DNA of 13,609 nucleotides from Euperipatoides rowelli (Eukaryota; Onychophora; Udeonychophora; Euonychophora; Peripatopsidae): the NCBI GenBank assembly GCA_003024985.2, contig PXIH01S0060915.1; one strand, written 5' to 3'. The notes below the pieces were generated by a model that saw only the letters and a program-made list of their open reading frames with translations, was not told where the DNA came from and ran no database searches. The first letter of the stretch is position 1, and each line of letters opens with the position of its first letter. Position numbers and translations under genes: made by a program. This document shows positions 7,161 to 13,609 of this stretch, one piece after another.

Positions 7161-8668
7161 CTGCGCAGCAAGAAAAGAAAAAAAATTCTAGGATGATCAA
7201 CTGATAAATCATGTTCTTTATCAATTCAATTATACAGTATCTCTCTTTCAAAATACAGTAACCTACTAGTCAAAACAGGAATTTAGCATAGGACAAGAGG
7301 TTCTAACTTACGATTATAGTTCAACATATTTAGTTTCTTTTTTAAAAAAAAATGATGGATAATCTGCTTATCAGAAGAAGAAAAAAGCATTAAAACTTAA
7401 GCAAGAAAAGTAGCTTGGAAAAAAGAAATGGTTGTTACTTTCTACAATTGTTTTGCTACAGCTACTGCCAGATTTTTTTTTATTTAAAAAGTAGCTAGCG
7501 ATATCTTTAAAAAAATATAGTTTGCTCATGTCTTAGCTACAAGCAGCATGCTATTTCTCAACACTATTGTGTAGACTATTGTTATGCCTTAAGATATGAA
7601 TATCAAACTACTCAACAGACCAGATTTTTTTTTTTTTGTCCATGTTATCTTTTTCACCATTTAGATGTGTACAATTTCATGCAGTTATTTACCAAACTTA
7701 TGTGATCTTACAAGAAATAATCATCATTTTACATATTTATTTTCCCCAGATCCATTTTAATTCTTACCTGTAAAGGCAACATGTTATGCCCATTCACTAT
7801 CTTATGCAATGCCAAATATGTTTCAGTTAGCAGATTAAAACCATTATACATTAAATATTTCTCATATATTTAACATAGGAAAAGTTTGGGAGGCTGCTTC
7901 ATAACAGTCCACGCTAAAAAACAGAAAATTGTGCAAATCTAGAGACTTTATTTTGGCAACTTTGTTTTCCTGGCCACCCTTTTAGTATTTGAGAGATTAC
8001 AAGCAGACAGACATTGGCCAAGTATTATTAATATAAAAAATTCCAAATACGGCAATGTGAGGGCCTTATATGAGGTTTAGTAGGTTACTTTCAGCATATA
8101 TGGTTCTACAATAAGAAAAAAATAATTTAAGCTGAAACAAAACTTACCAGTATGTGAATAATTTACTATATCAAAAAATATATTTTTTGTTTGTTAATTT
8201 ATTATTTTTATCCTGTAACAATATATTTTTTTAATATTTCTTTTTTTTTTAAACTCCATTTATTTGCAGAAATTTCTTACATCATAGTGCAATAGAAACC
8301 TTAGAAAAAGTTCCAGTATGTATTCTCCACAAATTCGACTTTCTTTTATTCCAATATAGGGAGAACATTTTCAAAGAAATATTTCATGGCACCAAGTACT
8401 TTCTTTTTAAAACAAATAATTGGTTTTCATTTGTTTTTTCTGGAAGAAATTTAATTTATCACCAAGCTGCTCGCAATATTTCCCTCTTTGATCCTTAATA
8501 TTTCTTCTCTATGAATATCGTATCTATATGTATACCACTTACATTAAAGTCAGCACCCTGCTGAAGGCTGGCCTTAGATGAAGTTGTACTCACTTCATCG
8601 GGAGTACTTTCAACAGGTTTGAGAGCCTTACTTCTTTTTGGTCTCGATTTCGGTTGCTTTTGGGACAT
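7086..8668 (-). CDS. Three-exon gene for a 97-residue protein of unknown function
   Basis: The minus-strand coding exons are 8668-8543, 7860-7768 and 7160-7086, with introns of 682 and 607 bp. All junctions are phase 0, the joined frame has no internal stop, and it ends in TAA. The protein has three parts: a basic N-terminus (MSQKQPKSRPKRSKALK), a Ser/Thr-rich linker (STPDEVSTTSSKASLQQ), then a more ordered part with KYLMYNGFNLLTETYLALHK and a short C-terminus ending GGNFSPYI. No signal peptide or membrane segment is seen. The ATG at 8668 was chosen because A stands at -3 and the codons before it are low-complexity UTR-like sequence, although the frame stays open upstream to 8779. A poly(A) signal lies 48 bases past the stop. 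The helical YL-NGF segment faintly recalls LisH-type helices, but I do not assign a family. Extra or alternative exons remain possible. Confidence 0.55.
7768..7860 (-). CDS. Exon 2 of the 97-residue gene
   Basis: This exon has 31 codons, phase 0 at both ends. The donor CAG/GTAAGA is near-perfect. The acceptor is weaker: an AACTTTTCCT pyrimidine stretch, then TATGAG. It encodes KYLMYNGFNLLTETYLALHK followed by IVNGHNMLPLQ. An in-frame TAA lies just upstream of the chosen acceptor, which limits how far the exon can extend. Confidence 0.5.
8346..8405 (-). other. Possible alternative terminal exon inside intron 1
   Basis: On the minus strand this reads KKVLGAMKYFFENVLPILE then TAA, with the stop overlapping an AATAAA (GGAATAAAAG). 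The amino-acid composition is protein-like, but the sequence before it (TTGTTTTAAAAAG) is a poor acceptor. It could be an alternative 3' end of the gene starting at 8668 or simply a chance open frame. Confidence 0.2.
8543..8668 (-). CDS. Exon 1 (start codon) of the 97-residue gene
   Basis: This exon has 42 codons from ATG at 8668-8666 to AAT at 8545-8543, followed by the consensus donor GTAAGT. Two other donor-like sites lie inside it. GTGAGT after codon 25 (ending PDE) is also phase 0, and GTAAGG follows codon 12 out of phase. Alternative splicing or a shorter exon therefore cannot be excluded. Codon use is much more balanced than in the flanks. Confidence 0.6.
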
Positions 8669-9223
8669 TATGAAAGATAAAATAAAGCAATTAAAGCCAT
8701 TATTTTTTTTTAAATTAAAAAAAAAAAGGCACGGTGCAATTTTATCATTTTCTATACATATTTTTGCCGAGTGAAACATTGAAAATTATAAAATTCTATT
8801 ATTGTTTACTGTTGCCCTCTATAAACACATTGTAATTTACAACCTTTTTTTTTAAATTATTCTCTCATGATATGCATTAAATAAATAAAAAAGTGTCAAA
8901 GTTCACAATTCATAATAAAAACAAGTTATATTGAATTTGTTTTCCTAATTTCAATAACAGCTTCCGGTTGATGATAGAAAAAAATATATTAAGCAAACAA
9001 AAAATTGAAACAACTAACTATTTAAATGGGGTTTAGAGTAAGCTAACAACAAAGCCAAATCAGTTGATAGCAGAAAAATTAAATAATGCTGGAAACAATA
9101 ATATACAACATGCTGAAAACATATCTAAAAACAATTTTTCAAATAGGAAAGATATTGAAGTATGTAGGCTTTTGAAAGCCAAAATAGGTTTATATTTGTT
9201 TTTAATATTATAATGAAACTAAC
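8669..9223 (-). promoter_or_regulatory. Upstream (promoter) region of the minus-strand gene
   Basis: This AT-rich stretch has no other gene. On the minus strand, CAACCGGAAG (8970-8961) contains the ETS-type core ACCGGAAG about 293 bases before the ATG. TATAGAGGGCAAC (about 8823-8811) partly matches a CTCF-like core. AT-rich TATA-like sequences are too common here to pick one. The promoter role is inferred from position only. Confidence 0.3.
9216..9223. repeat. Left candidate target duplication (AAACTAAC)
   Basis: It compares with AAACAAC at 11882-11888, which would be the same 8-mer with one base lost. The match is imperfect, so the call is tentative. Confidence 0.4.
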
Positions 9224-9273
9224 TAGGCTTGGGCGATTTTTGAAATTGGACTTCTCGATTAATCATAAGACAA

Positions 9274-9301
9274 TAATCGATTAGTATCAACTAATCGATT
9301 A
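9274..9301. repeat. Subterminal hairpin, 12 bp perfect arms
   Basis: TAATCGATTAGT (9274-9285) and ACTAATCGATTA (9290-9301) are exact reverse complements around ATCA. It lies just inside the left terminal repeat of the 9224-11881 element. Confidence 0.8.
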
Positions 9302-9678
9302 ATTATTAGTGAAGGGGGGGGGGGTAAATATTTATCGATAGATGTTCACGGTCCTAACATTGCTTTTAAATTTTCAGTGGGAGTAGAGCCATAGGCTTTA
9401 TGCTGTCAGAATTGTAAAAGGAGGAAAGCTAATTTATTTTAATTTTGACAATGGAAAAGGGTATTTACTAGAAACTTTATACCATTACATCTACATTGGT
9501 GGATGATTGGTCAGTGGTGTTTGTGTACACATAAGATTTAAAAAAAGTCTTGGGCTTATTTAATTTTACTTTTTTTTTAGTAGTTCACAAAACCTAATGA
9601 TTTTAATGATTAGTTTTAGAGCACTGTTATCACATCTGCGAACATTTTAATTGCATAATTTATTTTAATTTTTTTATA
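9302..9678. other. Gap inside the composite element
   Basis: I find no coding frame. Positions 9314-9323 or so are a run of about ten G. A TTTTCAG acceptor-like site near 9377 leads into sequence with stops in every frame. Confidence 0.5.
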
Positions 9679-10086
9679 TACCGTAGACTGTCGATAAAGG
9701 GCGCCCCACCAAATAAGAGTGCCACCCCTATTTCTTGGCCAAAGTTTTGTAAAGTTCAGCACCATCAAATAAGTGTACAATCACCACACAAAACTTTTTA
9801 TTACTCTGAAATAAATCCAAGCTGTGCCGTGCAACTGTGCCCCCTTAGTTTTTACCTCTTCAGGACAGTGTTAAAGTATAACACAAATAAGTGTGCCGTT
9901 TTGAAAAAGTTTTTTTTTTTTTTAAGAATTCTGATTCTAGCCAAACGAGTGCGCCTCGACAGTTTTGCAGTGCATTGTGGTAAATCTAAGGTTCAATAGC
10001 ATTGTGCCGAATAAAGGCGCCACCCACCTTTCCGTCTAAACAAATAAGAGCGCATGCACACATGATCAACATTTTACACTACTGTA
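9679..10086. repeat. Interspersed array of AATAAG-GYGCC motifs
   Basis: After TACCGTAGACTGTCG, the motif (A)AATAAGnGYGCC appears seven times in the same orientation, with varied spacing. The copies are at 9693 (GATAAAGGGCGCC), 9711 (AAATAAGAGTGCC), 9767 (AAATAAGTGTAC), 9885 (AAATAAGTGTGCC), 9943 (AAACGAGTGCGCC), 10009 (GAATAAAGGCGCC) and 10042 (AAATAAGAGCGC). Repeats of this general style (CCGTA... CGAATAA-GGCGC) are scattered in many animal genomes. I recall the pattern but cannot name the family. It may be a short non-autonomous element inserted into the larger one. Confidence 0.55.
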
Positions 10087-10977
10087 ATTGATGGTGAATA
10101 CTAAAGCTCATAATGGGAGCTTTATTTTTTTTGATCTTTTTAATTTTAAAATATGTTTAGCATTATTAAGCTTATTTGAGTTCATTATAAAAAAATCTGT
10201 TAATGTATTGGAAATAAAAAATTTCAAAAAATAAAAAAAACACTATCATAATTAGCTGGTTCCATTTTCTTTATTTTACAACAATCAGGCAATTTCAATT
10301 TAAAGCCAGCATGTTTTGTTTTTTTAATTAATCAGTATATAGGCTATGGTAAAAAGATCCTATTTAAAAAAAAAAAAGATTATTTAATCTAAAATTAACA
10401 ATTTATTCCTTCTCCATTTCACTTGAAATTAGATATCTCAAATTCAATAGAAAAATCGAGGCAAGCAAATAAGAAAATCGAGATGATCAGCTAGTTACAA
10501 AAAAAAAAAGTCAATGGCCAATTTAACTGTGTAATTTTATCTTTAGATTTCGAGCTCAGAAAAAGGTTAAATGAAAATTGAGGTGAGATCAAAGGCTACA
10601 TGAAATAGAATTAGAATATGCAATATCAGAAACACTCGTTAGCAATCCTCTATTTAAACTATTGAATATGTTTCTAAGGTTTAAAGAAAAGTAAATGATG
10701 GTTTAAAATAATAAAGAGTAAATTATAAAATTAAATGTAGACATTTATTACCCTACTGTATATTAATTTGATTGAGCTTTCCAATTAGTAGTAAGGATGT
10801 GGATGTGATTTTTTTTAATAAATAAATCTCATTTGTTTAATTACACAAATTTAAAAAAACTTGTGATTTGATATTTTTATAAGCAATTATTGCAGATGAA
10901 CAAAACATTATTAACGGAAGATTAATATAGTCTAATCTTACAGAATTTTAAATTTTTTGTTCAAAAAAATTATTTAT
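10087..10977. other. Gap inside the composite element
   Basis: This is AT-rich sequence with poly(A) and poly(T) runs. I find no gene, RNA gene or convincing repeat boundary. Several ATCGAG/TCGAG words occur at about 10455-10490 and 10548-10555. Confidence 0.5.
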
Positions 10978-11757
10978 TTAAATATTTAATTTTTTTAGAT
11001 GATTTTGAGCTAGGCCTACAGCATACTGTATATCATCTGGAAGGTTATTCCATGTTTTAATAAATCTATTAAATATAGTTTTATTACAGTACATCTAGCA
11101 GTCCTATATTCAACATTTAATAGTTTATTTAACTGTGACCTCTTGATTTATTATTATCTGATAAGGTGAAATATTGATCATAATTTTTATTTACAGTATA
11201 ATAATAGTTATCAAGTCCCTCTGATATCTCAGGGAGGTGGACATAATGCTACCTAATTGTTCGAGTCTTTTATCATAGCTCATATAATAGAAAATATTAA
11301 TAAATTTGGTAAGCCTTCTATATTGTTTCTTTAATATCACATCACACTTATTCAATATAAAGATAGAAATATAACAATTTTCATATAACAACAAAAAAGA
11401 TTGATAAAATGTTAAATATTTTTATAGTAATGAAGCTTATTTTGTTTCTTAAATGAGAAAATCTAGCATTTACTCTCTTTAATATGAAATCTACATGTGA
11501 GAAAAAGGTAGGTCTCCTTTCAAATACTATATCTAGGTCCTTATAAGTGGATGATTCTTTACTTTAATATTGTTTATACAGTAAATGATGATTTAGCCTA
11601 CATGTCTTTTATGACATCTAATAATGGTTATTTTATTCATTATTAGTGAATTTTTATCAAACCAATTAACTGTATTATCAATATCAGTTTGTATAATCAA
11701 TTGTCAGCATGATTCATTATATCTCTAATAAATTATACCATCTGCATACGTTAGCCT
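10978..11757 (-). pseudogene. 5'-truncated LINE reverse transcriptase relic
   Basis: On the minus strand this reads as the C-terminal half of a non-LTR retrotransposon ORF2. It opens with LTYADGIIY at 11757-11729, which corresponds to the catalytic YADD box with the second aspartate replaced by glycine. Then come IDNTVNWFDKNSLIMN (the usual L..WF..N.L..N thumb-proximal motif), KKQYRRLTKFINIFYYMSYD plus KRLEQLGSIMSTSLRYQRDL (11324-11222), and NRFIKTWNNLPDDIQYA (about 11067-11017), ending in TAA at 10980-10978. This order is known from Jockey/CR1-type LINEs. Several stops and frame changes, loss of the fingers and palm N-terminal to YADD, and the mutated catalytic residue make it inactive. It lies within the TIR-bounded region 9224-11881. 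Confidence 0.85.
11454..11488 (+). repeat. 35 bp segment duplicated at 12156-12190 (LINE copy)
   Basis: The segment from TGAGAAAATC to TTTAATATGAA is identical, in the same orientation, at 12156-12190. The sequences diverge abruptly on both sides. Because it fits the reading frame context of the LINE relic, this is likely the source copy. Confidence 0.85.
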
Positions 11758-11866
11758 CAAAATCCACCAAAAGGATTCAAATTTAATTAAGTAAAAATTA
11801 ATGAGATTATTTGAATAATGAAAAATCTAATAATAGATTACAATTATTTGCTCCATAATCAAATTT

Positions 11867-11881
11867 AATCGCCCAAGCCTA
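11867..11881 (-). repeat. Right 15 bp terminal inverted repeat
   Basis: AATCGCCCAAGCCTA is the exact reverse complement of 9224-9238. Confidence 0.75.
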
Positions 11882-12103
11882 AAACAACCAATGAAAACTG
11901 AAGGTATATAATTAAGAATAACCTACTTTAAATTCGGCAAGTAGTTTGTTAGAAACGTGGGCTTCAGATTTTGTATTATCTAAAAAAAATAAAAATAAAT
12001 GATGATAATAAGGTAAATAGCATATGACTACTTCCAGCTAAGAAAATTTGTAATAAAACAGGCTAGAAAAGATTAATTAAATTCTAAAGCATAAACAAAC
12101 AAG
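11882..12103. other. AT-rich gap
   Basis: Positions 11882-11888 hold the candidate right target duplication. Nothing else was recognised here. Confidence 0.5.
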
Positions 12104-12206
12104 TTTCTCAAATTTCTTTGCCCATCTGCAAATAAAATTATCAAAGAAATTTATTTGAGAAAATCTAGCATTTACTCTCTTTAATATGAATTTCTTTGAT
12201 AATTTT
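12104..12206. repeat. Nested foldback with a templated 35 bp insertion
   Basis: Two overlapping stems are visible. Positions 12134-12151 and 12189-12206 are perfect 18 bp inverted repeats (AAAATTATCAAAGAAATT and its complement). Positions 12104-12120 and 12142-12162 form a second stem, perfect except for a 4-base gap. The loop of the 18 bp stem is almost entirely the copy of LINE bases 11454-11488. A further weak match, CAGATGGGCA (inverted, 12118-12127) against CAGATGGACA near 12223, hints that the palindrome was once longer. Confidence 0.75.
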
Positions 12207-13000
12207 AAATCAGTGACAATATCAGATGGACATTTTCTGGGGCAAGGGGAGAGATGACTTTTTTTATAACAACCAATGAAAGGGAATACAGGATGAAATT
12301 TATTAATTTCTCTTTACATTTTATCTATATTTATAGAATACAGTATTTAAGTCAACTGTTCATGTTCGATAAAAATAGGAAAATTGCTACCATTCTTTAT
12401 TTTTTATATGATCCCCCGAACCTTCTGTATATTTAATGTCTTTGATCTGTTGAATTTAATTGAAAATATTCCCACATTATTTTGATTTATCTAAGCTTTA
12501 TGAAGCAGTGTATTTTATTTAGGTTGAGTGGTGTAAACATTTAAATGTTTAACCGACCGTCAGTAATAAACATTTACAATTTTTAAACATAAAAAAAAAA
12601 AAATGTTAAAAAAATATTTGAAGTTACAACATATAAAATAATTAAACTACGGGTACCTAATTTTTAAATTACCATTTATCTAAAACCGTATTTTAGAGCA
12701 CACTTTGAGGCTTCAGAATGATATAACAATTCAAGTTAAAAAGCATTCCTGTACCAAAATCAATGAAAAACCACTTATTTTTAAGAGGCTATAATATTTT
12801 ATGATTATCCTTTATTTTTATTCTATTTTAATATTAAGAGTTTAGCTTAAAAATAATTTACAAAGAATGCTTGGAAATTTTGCACTAGAATAATGAAAAA
12901 AAGTTAGGAGAAGTGATACCAGTAAATGATTGACAAATTTGGGCATATCTGAAGAGGATCTCTTAATTTTAAAAAATATGAACGAAATCTAGCTCCAAGG
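12207..13000. other. AT-rich gap with one palindrome
   Basis: The plus-strand frame at 12254-12436 is AT-driven and has no supporting context. Positions 12534-12551 (TAAACATTTAAATGTTTA) are a perfect 18 bp palindrome. A short protein-like stretch (LTNLGISEEDLLILKNMNEI, about 12930-12990) is flanked by stops and has no good splice sites. Confidence 0.5.
12534..12551. repeat. Perfect 18 bp palindrome
   Basis: TAAACATTTAAATGTTTA equals its own reverse complement. Palindromes built only from A/T-rich words are common in such DNA, so no function is implied. Confidence 0.8.
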
Positions 13001-13096
13001 GCTCGAAAATTACCATGCCCGACTAGCCCGGGGCTAGTAAGGAAATAGGTCGAGCAAGTTAAAAATGAAGCAGTTTGCTCGTGTCGGGCAAGTAAA
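13001..13096. repeat. Nested hairpin repeat (TGCCCGAC... ACTAGCCC/GGGCTAGT... GTCGGGCA)
   Basis: Outer 8 bp arms TGCCCGAC (13016-13023) and GTCGGGCA (13083-13090) enclose a perfect inner stem ACTAGCCC/GGGCTAGT around a single G (13022-13038). TCGAGCAAGT at 13050 and TCGGGCAAGT at 13084 form a direct repeat, each followed by A-rich sequence. The C/G-rich island stands out sharply from its AT-rich surroundings. It is probably the end of a DNA transposon of the same kind as 2121-2180. Confidence 0.5.
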
Positions 13097-13514
13097 AATT
13101 ATTAGTGAAAGAATTTTTTTGCTTTTAATTTTTTAAATGATTTCTGACTTTCATTTCCAATCTACATTGAAAGATATTATAAAAAGAAAAAAAAAAGAAA
13201 AGCTTGATTCAATTCAATAATAAATAATAATAATATGAATAAATAAGTTAATAAATCTAGACGTAAAAGTTACACACGGTAGAAATAATTTCTTGGAAAG
13301 AAATCTGTCGCCTGATTGGCTAGATTTATTTGTTTTTATTTGACTGAATTCTCAATAAACATGGCTGGTTACATCTGACTTTCTGCGAAAACAATTTGAT
13401 TTAATCTACCTTATTTATAAATACCCAACTTTAAGTAATCTTAATAATATTCATTTAATATTTTTAAATATCAAAATATTATTGTAAGTTATCGATAGCA
13501 GAATGTTATACTGA
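13097..13514. other. Gap before the right-hand LINE
   Basis: I find no gene. A small stem, ATTTCTT/AAGAAAT, lies near 13286-13303, followed by CTGATTGGCT (a CCAAT-type word) at 13312-13321. The ATG at 13361-13363 opens only five codons. Confidence 0.5.
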
Positions 13515-13609
13515 TTAAGAAGGAAAGAAGGAATTGTTAATCCCCTCTTTAAAGGTGGTGATAAAAGAAAAACAAATTCTTATAGACCCATCACAATAAC
13601 CTCATCTGT
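13515..13609 (+). pseudogene. LINE reverse transcriptase, start of domain, cut by window end
   Basis: In one open plus-strand frame, after a TGA at 13512-13514, the sequence reads RRKEGIVNPLFKGGDKRKTN and then SYRPITITSS up to the last base. This matches the conserved first block of non-LTR reverse transcriptases (IV.P.FK.GD followed by YRPI.LTS). The frame is still open at the edge, so this copy may be longer and better preserved than the 10978-11757 relic. Sequence upstream of 13515 is not in frame, so it is either 5'-damaged or truncated. Because the window ends here, I cannot say whether the element is intact. Confidence 0.8.

Larger units (their letters stand above)
9224..11881. mobile_element. 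Composite region bounded by 15 bp TIRs (hAT-like)
   Basis: TAGGCTTGGGCGATT at 9224-9238 is the exact reverse complement of 11867-11881. The flanks AAACTAAC and AAACAAC look like a decayed 8 bp duplication, which fits a hAT-type element. The left subterminal part (9251-9301) is rich in AATCGATT motifs, a pattern that often accompanies GGGCTGGGCGATT-type ends in animal genomes (recalled, not searched). No transposase was recognised. The interior is a mosaic holding a repeat array (9693-10055) and a LINE relic (10978-11757). The 2.66 kb span is probably a smaller element enlarged by later insertions. The alternative is that two related but separate element ends lie in opposite orientation. Confidence 0.6.

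Noticed and set aside
12254-12436. 60-codon plus-strand open frame
   Set aside because: It is low in complexity and AT-driven, with no promoter, splice or poly(A) context.
1-13609. CRISPR array, bacterial operon or phage-like system
   Set aside because: There are no regularly spaced identical repeats with unique spacers, no ribosome binding sites with long ORFs, and the only credible gene has introns.

Overview
This is AT-rich (roughly 70% or more A+T by eye) animal nuclear DNA. I see no bacterial gene structure, no operons and no long ORFs. The supported content is one small intron-containing gene, one possible terminal exon, and many decayed transposable elements. The evidence for an animal genome is GT-AG introns with a poly(A) signal, two non-LTR retrotransposon (LINE) relics, and hAT-like and other terminal-inverted-repeat (TIR) elements. 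The species cannot be fixed from the window. An AT-rich invertebrate, such as a cnidarian of the Hydra type, would fit, but I hold that loosely.

Layout, left to right. Positions 454-1527 hold a ~1.07 kb TIR element with palindromic subterminal motifs and a broken minus-strand transposase-like gene that keeps its two ends. Positions 1833-2112 are a ~280 bp foldback element with a hairpin at its centre, followed at 2121 by a hairpin-type repeat that has a relative at 13016. Most of 2.2-5.1 kb is unannotatable AT-rich DNA with one exon-like segment (4547-4612). Around 5.1-5.6 kb lies a less AT-rich island with a 55-codon frame, a perfect 26 bp palindrome and a poly(A) signal. Positions 6011-6695 are a clear non-autonomous hAT element with a perfect 8 bp target duplication and a minisatellite inside it.

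The best gene lies on the minus strand between 8668 and about 7010. It has three coding exons of 126, 93 and 75 nt. They join in phase 0 to give a 97-residue protein that I do not recognise, and a good poly(A) signal follows.

Positions 9224-11881 are bounded by 15 bp inverted repeats that enclose a mosaic: an array of AATAAG-GCGCC-like motifs (9693-10055) and a 5'-truncated, mutated LINE reverse transcriptase relic (minus strand, 10978-11757). At 12104-12206 a foldback structure carries an exact 35 bp copy of part of that LINE, which looks like a templated insertion. The window ends inside a second LINE reverse transcriptase (plus strand, from about 13515). The heptamer TACAGTA/TACTGTA is scattered through the whole window far more often than its base composition predicts.
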